A DNA stretch of 64,000 nt from G965212025 sp965215765 (GCA_965215765.1 OZ244118.1:1860001-1924000), one strand, 5' to 3'. Counted from the stretch's first letter, positions 18,081 to 26,324 are shown. Numbers and translations are program-made. The notes: a model not told the origin generated them from the sequence alone.

Positions 18081-18177
18081 ATGGCCGCATCCCGAAAGGC
18101 ACTGACGACGATGTGATTCGCATCGTTAGTGAAAACGCCAACGCCCAGAAGCTCGACCATGCGAGTTTTAAAGATGA
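18081..18177 (+). pseudogene. Chimeric scar: DUF1156-gene start joined to an unknown gene end
   Basis: ATGGCCGCATCCCGAAAGG follows the NYN tail at the usual distance and resembles the DUF1156 start. It then passes into D-D-D-V-I-R-I-V-S-E-N-A-N-A-Q-K-L-D-H-A-S-F-K-D-E and a stop. It is the same fusion as 2497-2605, so the deletion predates duplication of the region. Confidence 0.55.
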
Positions 18178-18364
18178 GTAAGCTGGCTTCGCATGAATGG
18201 GACATGAGAGAAGCATCTGTGAACCATCTTGGGTTCGCTGCGCAAATTAGGACAGGACAAACTCGTCAAAAGAGACGGCGAAAACCAGCTTGCCTTCGGT
18301 CGTTTGCACTCACAGACACCTTCCAATACCAGCCGGTCATCCCTAGCCTCCGCAGGTAGAGGTG

Positions 18365-18392
18365 TTGACGGCTTCCATTTTTGCCGTATTGT
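18365..18392 (+). promoter_or_regulatory. Promoter of the HTH/UvrD/DarT cluster
   Basis: TTGACG at 18365-18370 and TATTGT at 18387-18392 are 16 bp apart, about 50 bp before the HTH ATG. GTTGAC and GTCAAC flank the core as an inverted repeat, consistent with autoregulation by the HTH protein. The sequence is nearly the same as at 12750. Confidence 0.55.
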
Positions 18393-18441
18393 GTCAACCA
18401 CTGGAAACATTGGCCGAGAATTTTCACTCATATTAGAAACA

Positions 18442-18696
18442 ATGACGAACCAAGATAACGTCCTCACCGTATCCGAGAACACACGCCTGCTCAAGGTAAC
18501 CGAGAAAACGGACTACTGCCTCGCCCAAAAGAGTGACATGCGAGCCCTCAAGGTCGGTGGGCAGTGGCAGGTCAGCCGAACGGCAGTTGGTTCCCGGATC
18601 AAAACGAAGACCCAAGTGACCATCGCACAACCAGCCGACGACGGCACCAGGCCTGCGAACTCAAAGCGAGAGGAAATGGAGCCAATGGATGAGTAA
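18442..18696 (+). CDS. Diverged excisionase-type HTH protein
   Basis: These 84 residues align with the HTH protein at 39605-39841: M-T-N-Q-D-N-V-L-T-V-S-E, L-L-K-V-T-E-K-T, L-A-Q-K, V-G-G-Q-W-Q-V-S-R. Several core positions have changed: G-D-L-P-G-F is S-D-M-R-A-L, and D-S-W-I is G-S-R-I. DNA binding may be weakened or re-targeted. The stop overlaps the UvrD start by 8 bp, which indicates one transcript. It may be a decaying regulator rather than a working one. Confidence 0.6.
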   Translation: MTNQDNVLTVSENTRLLKVTEKTDYCLAQKSDMRALKVGGQWQVSRTAVGSRIKTKTQVTIAQPADDGTRPANSKREEMEPMDE

Positions 18697-20095
18697 CATG
18701 CTCCCACAACTCATCGGCAAGCAGAAGGAAGTGCTATGCATCCGCCCGAGCGGACATACAGTTGTTCTCGGATCAGCGGGTAGTGGAAAAACGATTCTCG
18801 CTGCCCATCGTGCCCACTATCTCGCCCATCCCGACACGAACCATTGCGGGCGCACTCTATTGCTTACCTTCAACAGATGCCTCGCCACCTATTATCACAG
18901 CCTTGTAGGCTCTACCCTTCATAACGTTCATATCTTGGGCTATCACCAGTTCGCCCTAAGGTATCTGCGGCGGCGAGGCAAAACACCACCGGACTGTATT
19001 TGTGAACAAGATTTGCTACGACAACTATGCGATCAGTCGGTTTCTGAAGCCAGAAAGTCCGATGTGGAAAATCCCATCCTGAAACGTCCAATTGAGCTTT
19101 TGGTGGAAGAGTTCAAGTGGTTGGCACAGCACGGAATCATTACCTCTGCCGACTACGAGACCGCAGAACGCGTTGGACGCTATGGAACCCGCATTGCACG
19201 AGCAGACCGCCCAACGGTCTTCGATCTCTATGAGCGCTATAAGGTGCTCCGCAGAGGGGCTGGAAAAATGTATGACTGGAATGATGTGTCACACAGTGTC
19301 CTGTCGGAGCTTAAGGCAGACACGAACCCTCGTTCCTACCGGCACATTGTAATTGATGAGGGGCAGGACTTTTCACCGATGATGCTGAAAAGTCTTGCCG
19401 CCGCCATTCCCGGCAACGGAAGTCTCACATTTTTTGGGGACGTGGCCCAGCAGATATACGGCAACAAAATGTCGTGGCGTAGCGTGGGGCTTTCCGTCCG
19501 CGGCGGCGGCGTGTGGAGACTCAAGAACAACTACAGAAACACCAGGCAGATTGCCAAGCTCGCTTTGGCAATCGCAGACATGCCGTATTTCAACATCGGC
19601 GCAGGTCACGTCGAACCAAAACTTCCGACAGCTGATGGACCTCTACCGGCTTTGCTCTCCTTCCCATCGGAAGATGCCGAATTGCAATACGTCTGTAACC
19701 TGGCTCGAAGGCTTGCACGGACCGGGTGTGTGGCAATTTTCGTGCATGACAATAAAGATGTGGCGAGATTCGAACAGGAGCTACGGGGTGAACTGACGGT
19801 TCTCAGCAAAGGCTTAAAATCCTGGCCTCTTGGGCCAAGAATATTTGGAGGAACCTATCACTCCGCAAAAGGTTTGGAGTTTGATTCGGTTTTGCTGCCA
19901 AGAATGTCCAGTGCCAGACTCCCGCATCCACACATCGCCAATGCCTTTGGCGTCGAAGACGCCTCTACGTTGGATGGACACCTACTCTACGTCTCTGTCA
20001 CGCGAGCAAAGTCAACCCTGGTTCTGACTCACACAGGCAGACCCACGCCGTTGTTGCCACCGGACACCCACCTCTACCAGTCGATTTCTAAATGA
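18689..20095 (+). CDS. UvrD/Rep-like superfamily 1 helicase, copy A
   Basis: A 468-residue SF1 ATPase. Motifs in order: Walker A G-S-A-G-S-G-K-T (28-35), D-E-G-Q-D-F (223-228), G-D-V-A-Q-Q-I-Y-G (250-258), N-Y-R-N-T-R-Q-I (281-288), Y-H-S-A-K-G-L-E-F-D (390-399) and Y-V-S-V-T-R-A-K (434-441). All the ATPase motifs appear intact, though the protein is shorter than full UvrD. The stop overlaps the start of a DarT-like pseudogene (ATGA). Such small UvrD-like proteins are frequent next to toxin or defence genes. Its substrate cannot be read from sequence. Confidence 0.8.
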   Translation: MSNMLPQLIGKQKEVLCIRPSGHTVVLGSAGSGKTILAAHRAHYLAHPDTNHCGRTLLLTFNRCLATYYHSLVGSTLHNVHILGYHQFALRYLRRRGKTPPDCICEQDLLRQLCDQSVSEARKSDVENPILKRPIELLVEEFKWLAQHGIITSADYETAERVGRYGTRIARADRPTVFDLYERYKVLRRGAGKMYDWNDVSHSVLSELKADTNPRSYRHIVIDEGQDFSPMMLKSLAAAIPGNGSLTFFGDVAQQIYGNKMSWRSVGLSVRGGGVWRLKNNYRNTRQIAKLALAIADMPYFNIGAGHVEPKLPTADGPLPALLSFPSEDAELQYVCNLARRLARTGCVAIFVHDNKDVARFEQELRGELTVLSKGLKSWPLGPRIFGGTYHSAKGLEFDSVLLPRMSSARLPHPHIANAFGVEDASTLDGHLLYVSVTRAKSTLVLTHTGRPTPLLPPDTHLYQSISK

Positions 20096-20526
20096 CCTAC
20101 ATGATTAGACAAGTTGCTACCAAGCGGGAGAACACGAGATCTCTGCCACTTTACGCCCTCACGCAACCTTGTACACATCGCAACGGGTCTGGAAGGGATC
20201 CTGTCTACAAAGCATCTAACTGATGACGAAAAGGCGGTTTTCAACCCCACCGATATTCTGAGAATTGATGGGTTCAAAGACCATGTCTGCTGCTCGATCG
20301 AGTTCCCCAATGCTGGTATTTCAAAAAGGCACGAGAGAGAAATGAGGTATTTCCAGATTGGGTAGTCCTGTTTATCAAACCACATCACCTTTGGAACCAC
20401 GGCACGAAGTTCTGTCCGCGCAATGCTGCAACCAGACGCGGAGCAGAAGTACGCGAAGGGGCTAGTGCCTTTAACGCAATGTTTGCACAGAACGTGACTG
20501 GAGCAGGAAGTTCGTACCACCGCAAA
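20092..20526 (+). pseudogene. Truncated DarT-like (DUF4433) gene, copy A
   Basis: This is near-identical in DNA to the start of 22105-22803, but it has indels at about 20135 (gagaacacgagatctctgcc against gagatcacgagactctgcc) and at about 20312 (aatgctgg against aatgcctgg). It is cut at 20526 before the predicted catalytic Glu. No toxin can be made from it. Confidence 0.8.
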
Positions 20527-20706
20527 TGCCTCGCCCAAAAGAGTGACATGCGAGCCCTCAAGGTCGGTGGGCGGTGGCAGGTCAGCCGAACGGCAGTTGG
20601 TTCCCGGATCAAAACGAAAACCCAAGTGACCATCGCACAACCAGCCGACGACGGCACCAAGCCTGCGAGCTCAAAGCGGGAAGAAATGGGGTCAATGGAT
20701 GAGTAA
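20527..20706 (+). pseudogene. C-terminal half of an HTH gene, duplicated
   Basis: This encodes L-A-Q-K-S-D-M-R-A-L-K-V-G-G-R-W-Q-V-S-R through to S-M-D-E, as in 18520-18696. The HTH start and promoter are missing. It overlaps the second UvrD start by 8 bp. Confidence 0.75.
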
Positions 20707-22108
20707 CATGCTCCCACAACTCATCGGCAAGCAGAAGGAAGTGGTGTGCCTCCGACCGAACGGACATACGGCTGTTCTCGGATCTGCGGGTAGCGGAAAG
20801 ACGATTGTCGCCGCCTATCGTGTCCTTTACCTCGCTCATTCCGACACGAACCATCGCGGGCGTACTCTATTGCTTACTTACAACAGATGCCTCGTCACCT
20901 ATTTTCGCAACCTTATAGGCTCTACCCTTCATAACGTTCATATCTTGGGCTATCACCAGTTCGCCCTAAGGTACCTATGGAAACGAGGCAAAGCACCACC
21001 GAACTGTATTTGTGAACAAGATTTGCTACGACAACTATGCGAACAGGCGGTTTCTGAAGCCAGAAAATCCGATGTGGAAAATCCCATCCTGAAACGTCCA
21101 ATTGAGCTTTTGGAGGAAGAGTTCCAGTGGTTGGCACAGCACGGAATCATGACCTCTGCCGACTACGTAGCCGCAGAACGCGTTGGACGCTATGGAACCC
21201 GCATTGCGCGTGCAGACCGCCCAACAGTCTTTGGTATCTATGAACGCTATAAGGTGCTCCGCGGCGAGGCTGGAAAACTGTATGACTGGAACGATGTGTC
21301 ACACAGTGTCCTGTCGGAGCTTGAGGCAAACGCGAACCCTCGTTCCTACCGGCACGTCGTAATTGATGAGGGGCAGGATTTCTCACCGATGATGTTGAAA
21401 AGTCTTGCCGCCGCCATTCCCGGCAACGGAAGTCTTACGCTTTTTGAGGACATGGCTCAGCAGATATACGGCAACAAAATGTCGTGGCGTAGCGCGGGGC
21501 TTTCTGTCCGCGGCAGTAAAGGCGTGTGGAGGCTCAAGGACAACTACAGAAACACCAGGCAGATTGCCAAGCTCGCGTTGGCAATCGCAGCCATGCCGTA
21601 TTTCAACAACGACGCAGACCTCGTTGAGCCAAAACTTCCGACAGCTGATGGGCCTCTCCCGGCTTTGGTCTCCTTCCCTTCGGAAAATGCTGAACTGCTA
21701 TACGTCTGCAACCTGGCTCGAAGGCTTGCACAGACCGGGCGTGTGTCAATTCTTGTGCATGACAACAAAGATGTGGAGAGATTCGAACAGGAGCTACGGG
21801 GTGAACTGACGGTTCTCAGTAAAAACTTAAAATCCTGGCCTTCTGGACCAAGAATGTTTTGTGGAACCTATCACTCCGCAAAGGGCTTGGAGTTTGATTC
21901 GGTTTTGCTACCAGGAATGTCCAGTACCAGGCTGCCGCATCCTTCCGTCATCAATGCCTTTGGCACTGATGACGCCTCTACGAAGGACGGACACCTACTC
22001 TACGTCTCTGTCACGCGAGCAAAATCGATCTTGGTTCTGACTTACACAGGCGGGCTCACACCGTTGTTGCCACCGGACACCCACCTCTACCAGTCGATTT
22101 CTAAATGA
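20699..22108 (+). CDS. UvrD/Rep-like superfamily 1 helicase, copy B
   Basis: A 469-residue paralogue of copy A with the same motifs: G-S-A-G-S-G-K-T at 28-35, D-E-G-Q-D-F at about 223, N-Y-R-N-T-R-Q-I and Y-V-S-V-T-R-A-K. One notable change is in motif III, where copy A reads F-G-D-V-A-Q-Q and copy B reads F-E-D-M-A-Q-Q. The Gly replacement may affect ATPase coupling. The stop overlaps the ATG of the intact DarT-like gene (ATGA at 22105), so this copy is the one coupled to a working toxin gene. Confidence 0.8.
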   Translation: MSNMLPQLIGKQKEVVCLRPNGHTAVLGSAGSGKTIVAAYRVLYLAHSDTNHRGRTLLLTYNRCLVTYFRNLIGSTLHNVHILGYHQFALRYLWKRGKAPPNCICEQDLLRQLCEQAVSEARKSDVENPILKRPIELLEEEFQWLAQHGIMTSADYVAAERVGRYGTRIARADRPTVFGIYERYKVLRGEAGKLYDWNDVSHSVLSELEANANPRSYRHVVIDEGQDFSPMMLKSLAAAIPGNGSLTLFEDMAQQIYGNKMSWRSAGLSVRGSKGVWRLKDNYRNTRQIAKLALAIAAMPYFNNDADLVEPKLPTADGPLPALVSFPSENAELLYVCNLARRLAQTGRVSILVHDNKDVERFEQELRGELTVLSKNLKSWPSGPRMFCGTYHSAKGLEFDSVLLPGMSSTRLPHPSVINAFGTDDASTKDGHLLYVSVTRAKSILVLTYTGGLTPLLPPDTHLYQSISK

Positions 22109-22803
22109 CCTACATGATTAGACAAGTTGCTACCAAGCGGGAGATCACGAGACTCTGCCACTTTACGCCCTCACGCAACCTTGTACACATCGCAACAGGT
22201 CTGGAAGGGCTCCTGTCTACAAAGCATCTAACTGATGACGAAAAGGCGGTTTTCAACCCCACCGACATTCTGAGAATTGATGGGTTCAAAGACCATGTCT
22301 GCTGCTCGATCGAATTCCCCAATGCCTGGTACTTCAAAAAGGCACGAGAGAGAAATGAGGTATTTCCAGATTGGATAGTCCTGTTTATCAAACCACATCA
22401 CCTTTGGAACCACGGCACGAAGTTCTGTCCGCGCAATGCTGCAACCAGGCGCGGAGCAGAAGTACGCGAAGGGGCTAGTGCCTTTAACGCAATGTTTGCA
22501 CAGAACGTGACTGGATCAGGAGGTTCGTACCACCGCAAAAGCCACCACCCTGCGTTTCTTCCGACGAATCAGCAGGCGGAAGTGTTGATCCCAGATTGTG
22601 TCTCGCGTGAAGATCTGCTTGGTATTGCCGTCTTTGATAAAATTCAGGCCGAGCGTGAGGCCACGCGATTGAAGATCCTCGGGGTTGACGTGCCGCGCAT
22701 ATTTGTCGCCCCGGATTTCTTTAGGCCAGAGCAACTCAGTCAAACTCTGCTGGGAGGTTCGCGCCCCCCCGAGGAGGTGTACACATGGGGGGAATGTGAC
22801 TGA
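22105..22803 (+). CDS. DarT-like (DUF4433) ADP-ribosyltransferase toxin
   Basis: A 232-residue protein. L-C-H-F-T-P-S-R-N-L-V-H-I (17-29) with G-L-L-S is the N-terminal NAD-binding motif of DUF4433/DarT enzymes. L-R-I-D-G-F-K-D (56-63) with S-I-E-F-P-N-A is the second conserved block. Q-A-E-V-L-I at 157-162 places the likely catalytic Glu at 159. Family knowledge: DarT ADP-ribosylates thymidine in DNA and is toxic, or aborts phage infection, unless its antitoxin reverses the mark. Here the following gene is an ADP-ribosylglycohydrolase rather than the usual DarG macrodomain protein, and it overlaps this stop by 8 bp. Substrate specificity is not shown by sequence. Confidence 0.75.
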   Translation: MTYMIRQVATKREITRLCHFTPSRNLVHIATGLEGLLSTKHLTDDEKAVFNPTDILRIDGFKDHVCCSIEFPNAWYFKKARERNEVFPDWIVLFIKPHHLWNHGTKFCPRNAATRRGAEVREGASAFNAMFAQNVTGSGGSYHRKSHHPAFLPTNQQAEVLIPDCVSREDLLGIAVFDKIQAEREATRLKILGVDVPRIFVAPDFFRPEQLSQTLLGGSRPPEEVYTWGECD

Positions 22804-24196
22804 AACGAAGGAACAAAATCAACTGGAATATTTCCACTATCCGGTAGCTAAGGCCGAAGGCGCATTCATCGCATTGGCTGCCGGAGATGCCTTAGGGTGG
22901 CCACAGGAGTTTCCCAAGAAGGTCATTCGACCCAAGGAGGTGCCAATCTCCTCGGAGTTCCACGAATGGGTACGCCGCAGTGGCGGGCGCTTCTATCCGC
23001 ACGAAGAAGTCATTGGTGCCGGGGAATACAGCGACGACACCCAGCTCATGATGGCGGTGGCCAGGTGCCGTATTCTTCGCAGCCCAGAGTGGTGGACTGC
23101 GCTCACAAAAACCGAGCTGCCACTCTGGACACTCTATGAGCGTGGGGGGGGTGGCGCAACGAAGCGAGCAGCCGAATCTTGGGCTCGGGGTGTGGCTCCA
23201 TGGCAAGAGAGTACAAAGAAACTGTCAATACGTTACTTTGAGGCTGGCGGAAACGGCGTAGCCATGCGGGTGCTTCCACACGCCATCTACTTTGCAGGAA
23301 GTAACAATGCTCAGGAACTGATCCATGACGTTGTGATGGACGGGGTCGCAACTCATGGACATCCACGCGCGCTTGTTGGTGCTGCTGCCTACGCTTTCGC
23401 TGCTTGGTGGTATTTACGAGCGCAGAAAACCGTTGCCTTTGGGGAAGTGGTTGATGTTCTCCTGAACGAAAAAGAGACATGGGGAGCCCAACCAGAACCA
23501 AAGGAGTCGAATAATGGTTGGTTCGATGTTGCAGACAGAGTCTTCAAGTGTGGCTACGGCAAAATCTGGGATGACGTCGTCAGCGAAATGGTGATGCTGC
23601 TCGAAGACGTGCGCCGGGGTCACGAAGAAGGGGCCATCGCAGACGACGATGCTGTTCTTCGGAAATTGGGAGCCTTCGGAAACGAGAAAGGTGCTGGCAC
23701 AACCTGTGCGGCAGCGGCAATCTATCTGACAGCGAGACATGCTGCCCAACCAGAACACGGCGTTTTAAAAGCTGCCTTCGCCCGCGGAACCGACACTGAC
23801 ACACTCGCCGCGATGGTCGGAGGTCTGGCCGGCTGTCTCGCAGGTAGTGACTGGCTTCCGCAGCATTGGCTTCAGGTTCAGGATCACGAATACCTGAGAA
23901 AGCTTGCGAAACGTGTCGCCACAGGATCCACGGGTACCGACAAACGACCCGAGGACCTAGTTGCCATTGGAACGCGAGAGATCAACAAGCTAAGAGCCTC
24001 GCTAGTTGATGAGCAAAAGGAAGAGCTCCCCTTGGATGGAGTTCGAAAAGCCGAAGTGAGCGATATTTTGCGACCGCATCCTTTATCAGAAACTGTGGGC
24101 GTAAAGACGTGGGTGCTTCGTTCCAAAGATGGTCAAACCATGTACGCCACCAAGTACTCGCGTTTGCCAAAAAGCAACACAAAGCACCGAGGATAG
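22796..24196 (+). CDS. ADP-ribosylglycohydrolase, probable antitoxin of the DarT-like protein
   Basis: From GTG 22796 the protein has 466 residues and begins M-T-E-T-K-E-Q-N-Q-L. ARH/DraG family marks are A-A-G-D-A-L-G (28-34), Y-S-D-D-T-Q (metal-binding D-D-T), G-N-G-V-A-M-R-V-L-P, T-H-G-H-P-R-A and the C-terminal G-T-D-T-D-T-L-A-A-M-V-G-G. All expected metal ligands appear present. About 110 residues follow the catalytic domain as an extension with no recognised fold. The GTG lies inside the end of the DarT-like gene, so the two are coupled. The predicted role is removal of the ADP-ribose that DarT attaches. ATG 22785 is out of frame. Confidence 0.8.
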   Translation: MTETKEQNQLEYFHYPVAKAEGAFIALAAGDALGWPQEFPKKVIRPKEVPISSEFHEWVRRSGGRFYPHEEVIGAGEYSDDTQLMMAVARCRILRSPEWWTALTKTELPLWTLYERGGGGATKRAAESWARGVAPWQESTKKLSIRYFEAGGNGVAMRVLPHAIYFAGSNNAQELIHDVVMDGVATHGHPRALVGAAAYAFAAWWYLRAQKTVAFGEVVDVLLNEKETWGAQPEPKESNNGWFDVADRVFKCGYGKIWDDVVSEMVMLLEDVRRGHEEGAIADDDAVLRKLGAFGNEKGAGTTCAAAAIYLTARHAAQPEHGVLKAAFARGTDTDTLAAMVGGLAGCLAGSDWLPQHWLQVQDHEYLRKLAKRVATGSTGTDKRPEDLVAIGTREINKLRASLVDEQKEELPLDGVRKAEVSDILRPHPLSETVGVKTWVLRSKDGQTMYATKYSRLPKSNTKHRG

Positions 24197-24229
24197 TAGG
24201 CACACGTAAGCCACAAGCAACACAACGGT

Positions 24230-24835
24230 TTTCTATCGGCCAATCCTAGGTAGTGGCCAATAGAAATCACCCTTGACCAATAGAAATGGCTCCAGCACAC
24301 GGTTTTCTATCGGCCAACTTTTGATAGTGGCCAATAGAAATCACCCCTTGGCCAATAGAAATGGCTCAGTCACACGGTTTTCTATCGGCCAACTTTCGAT
24401 AGTGGCCAATAGAAGTCGCTCCTTGGCCAATAGAAATGGCTCCGGCACACGCAAGCCATGATCAACACACGGGTTTCTATCGGCCAAACTTTCGATAGTG
24501 GCCAATAGAAATCACCCCTTGGCCGATTGAAATAGCTCCGGCGCGCGCAAGACGCGAACAACACAGCGGGTTTCTATCGGCTAATTCTCGGTAGAGTCCA
24601 ATAGAAATCGCTGCTTGGCCGATAGAAACCCTGACGCTGTGTGCCTGTTGGCATCGCTGGCCCTTGAACCGTGGAAATGAGCTGAATGGCGATGTCACCG
24701 CGGGGAGCGCAGCGAATGATTCCAACACTGCAACAGCACCTGCAAGACGCGAACAACACAACGGTTTTCTATCGGCCAATCCTAGGTAGTGGCCAATAGA
24801 AATCACCTCTTGGCCAATAGAAATGGCCTCGGCGC
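24230..24835. repeat. Tandem array of GGCCAATAG hairpin repeats
   Basis: Units begin with TTTCTATCGGCCAA at about 24230, 24304, 24379, 24474, 24571 and 24764. Each unit then has TGGCCAATAGAAA, which forms a ~13-bp near-perfect inverted repeat with the first part around an ~11-nt loop, followed by CCTTGGCCRATAGAAA in the same orientation. The spacers (ggctccggcacacg, aacaacacaacg) vary, so unit lengths are 74-97 bp with one gap of 193. The stretch 24197-24839 has no gene; short frames in it are translations of the repeat. Confidence 0.85.
24717..24757 (+). pseudogene. Start of a HEPN-like gene embedded in the repeat array
   Basis: atgattccaacactgcaaca followed by gcacctgcaagacgc matches the first codons at 6997 and 17003 (M-I-P-T-L-Q-Q-x-L-Q-D-A). 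After about 13 codons it runs into the hairpin repeat. The preceding gcggggagcgcagcga also matches the end of the STAND gene (16991-17002). Confidence 0.7.
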
Positions 24836-24839
24836 GCTG

Positions 24840-24929
24840 ATGACCGCGCAGCTACTGCGTGAGCATCTGCCAATGGCGCAGCCACTCGCCGCAGATTTCC
24901 TCGCCAACGTTCATCTTCTTCGTCCTTAG
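24840..24929 (+). pseudogene. Short 29-codon frame, possible 3' end of a lost gene
   Basis: The frame M-T-A-Q-L-L-R-E-H-L-P-M-A-Q-P-L-A reads like a protein C-terminus and ends at TAG 24927-24929. It has no clear ribosome binding site and abuts the repeat array. The origin is unknown and confidence is low. Confidence 0.2.
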
Positions 24930-26095
24930 TTGAGCTCTGTCCCTGCGCGCAAGACATCGAGATATGCGTTGTAGCAGAACGTCCGGCCGCGCTTTCGCCC
25001 GCTGGTCTCAACAAGAACTTCGGCATCCACCAGTGCCGTGACCGCCTTGGTTGCAGTGGGTTTGGTTGTGTTGAGCAGACTGGTCGCTTTCGCAATCATG
25101 ACGATGGGATGCTCTGGCAACATCTCGAAGAGGCGCACGGCCATGACGGTGCTCGACTTGGCGTCTAGTACACGCTGTCTGTCGCGGACTACGATTCCAA
25201 AGATGTCACGAGCAGCGTCCGTCGCCTCGTTGGCAATCGTCGCTACCGCCTCAAGGAAAAACGTAATCCACCCCTCCCAGTCGCCATCGGTGCGCACAGC
25301 AGAAAGCCTGCGGTAGTACTCATCGCGGTGCCGCTTGAAGAAGAGACTGAGGTAAAGAAGCGGCGAGGAGAGCACACCGTAATGCTCAAGCAGCAGCTTC
25401 ACCAAGAGTCGCCCGATGCGTCCATTGCCGTCGAGGTATGGGTGAATCGTTTCGAACTGAACGTGCAAAAGACCTGTGCGCACCAGCGGCGGCAACTTAT
25501 CCTTGGCATGGATATACTTTTCAAACTCGGTGAGCACGTCCCCGATCAGATGGGGAGGTGGTGGAACGAATGCTGCACTTCCGGGGCGGGTGCCACCGAT
25601 CCAATTCTGACTGCGCCTGACCTCGCCGGGTTGTTTGTCCGCTCCACGCACGCCGCGCATGAGCAAAGCATGGGTTTCGTTCAGGAGCCGCACTGAGATC
25701 GGCAACCCTCCATCGGATGCGATCTGCTGCCGAGCGTAGCTAAGCCCGTCAAGGTAGTTGCAGACTTCTTGCACATCCGCATCATCCGAGGTCTTGGTGG
25801 CTGCCTCGGCCTCAAAGGTCAGCAGATTGGTGAGCGTGCATTGGATTCCCTCAATCTGCGAGGAGAGCACCGCTTCTTTTCGTACGAACGCGTAGATGAA
25901 CCAAGGAAGAGAGGACAGTATCTCGCTGGCAGCTTCCAGGCGGGCAAGCCCGTGCTCTGCTCGCTGGTGTAGTACTTGGGCGTCACTATCAAGGACAATC
26001 GGGGGTTCGACTGGGGGCAACGCGTGCGGGACGAAGGCAGAGACCTCTTCGCCGGCCACCATCGTGGTTTCATACCTGCCTGTAATTCTTCCCAT
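24926..26095 (-). CDS. Fic-domain AMP-transferase with N-terminal inhibitory helix
   Basis: A 389-residue class II-type Fic protein. The catalytic loop H-P-Y-L-D-G-N-G-R-I-G-R is at residues 218-229, with His and the GNGR arginines intact. S-S-Q-I-E-G at 78-83 is the inhibitory (S/T)xxxE(G/N) motif, so the enzyme should be autoinhibited through Glu82. A Fic_N-like region precedes it, and a winged-helix domain (about 320-385, T-T-K-P-T-A-T-K-A-V-T-A-L-V) closes the protein, suggesting DNA binding and autoregulation. Family knowledge: such proteins transfer AMP to Tyr, Ser or Thr of target proteins. ATG 26095 begins M-G-R-I-T-G-R-Y-E-T. A 31-bp direct-repeat array lies just upstream. Confidence 0.85.
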   Translation of the reverse strand: MGRITGRYETTMVAGEEVSAFVPHALPPVEPPIVLDSDAQVLHQRAEHGLARLEAASEILSSLPWFIYAFVRKEAVLSSQIEGIQCTLTNLLTFEAEAATKTSDDADVQEVCNYLDGLSYARQQIASDGGLPISVRLLNETHALLMRGVRGADKQPGEVRRSQNWIGGTRPGSAAFVPPPPHLIGDVLTEFEKYIHAKDKLPPLVRTGLLHVQFETIHPYLDGNGRIGRLLVKLLLEHYGVLSSPLLYLSLFFKRHRDEYYRRLSAVRTDGDWEGWITFFLEAVATIANEATDAARDIFGIVVRDRQRVLDAKSSTVMAVRLFEMLPEHPIVMIAKATSLLNTTKPTATKAVTALVDAEVLVETSGRKRGRTFCYNAYLDVLRAGTELN

Positions 26096-26109
26096 TGTTT
26101 CGACCTAAG

Positions 26110-26272
26110 AAAGGATTCTTTCCTAATCTGACACAAAAATAAAGTATTCTTTCTTTTAACCCGATGAAAGTAAAGTATTCTTTCTTTTGACCAAGTGCAA
26201 GTAAAGTATTCTTTCTTTTACTCAGGTACAAGTAAAGCATTCTTTCTTTTAACCCGATAAGAGTAAAGATCG
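26110..26272 (-). promoter_or_regulatory. 31-bp direct-repeat array upstream of fic, likely operator
   Basis: The word taaagtattctttcttt starts near 26140, 26171, 26202 and 26233, a strict 31-bp period (three helical turns), and a fifth partial copy starts near 26264. A related near-palindrome, agaaaggattctttcct, lies next to the fic start at 26108-26124. The linkers vary slightly (taacccgatgaaag, gaccaagtgcaag). The position and helical phasing suggest binding of a multimeric regulator, perhaps Fic through its winged helix. Confidence 0.65.
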
Positions 26273-26324
26273 CTTGCTCAGCGTTGAGGAGCTTGGGCTA
26301 CTTGTGATGTAGCCATTCCCCAAG

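Larger units (their letters stand above)
18517..22536 (+). repeat. 2010-bp tandem duplication of the HTH end, UvrD-like gene and DarT-like 5' part
   Basis: tgcctcgcccaaaagagtgac occurs at 18517 and again at 20527, and the UvrD starts (18689, 20699) show the same 2010-bp offset. The junction at 20526/20527 joins the interior of a DarT-like gene (ttcgtaccaccgcaaa) to the interior of an HTH gene. Only the second unit runs on into an intact DarT-like gene. Confidence 0.85.

Noticed and set aside
24230..24835. CRISPR-like array or protein-coding frame (62-codon frame at 24273)
   Set aside because: Units are hairpins of irregular spacing, and the sequence between them is also repeated. The frame is a translation of the repeat.
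26110..26272. CRISPR array
   Set aside because: The repeats are direct and contiguous at 31 bp with no unique spacers of protospacer length, and no cas gene is present.
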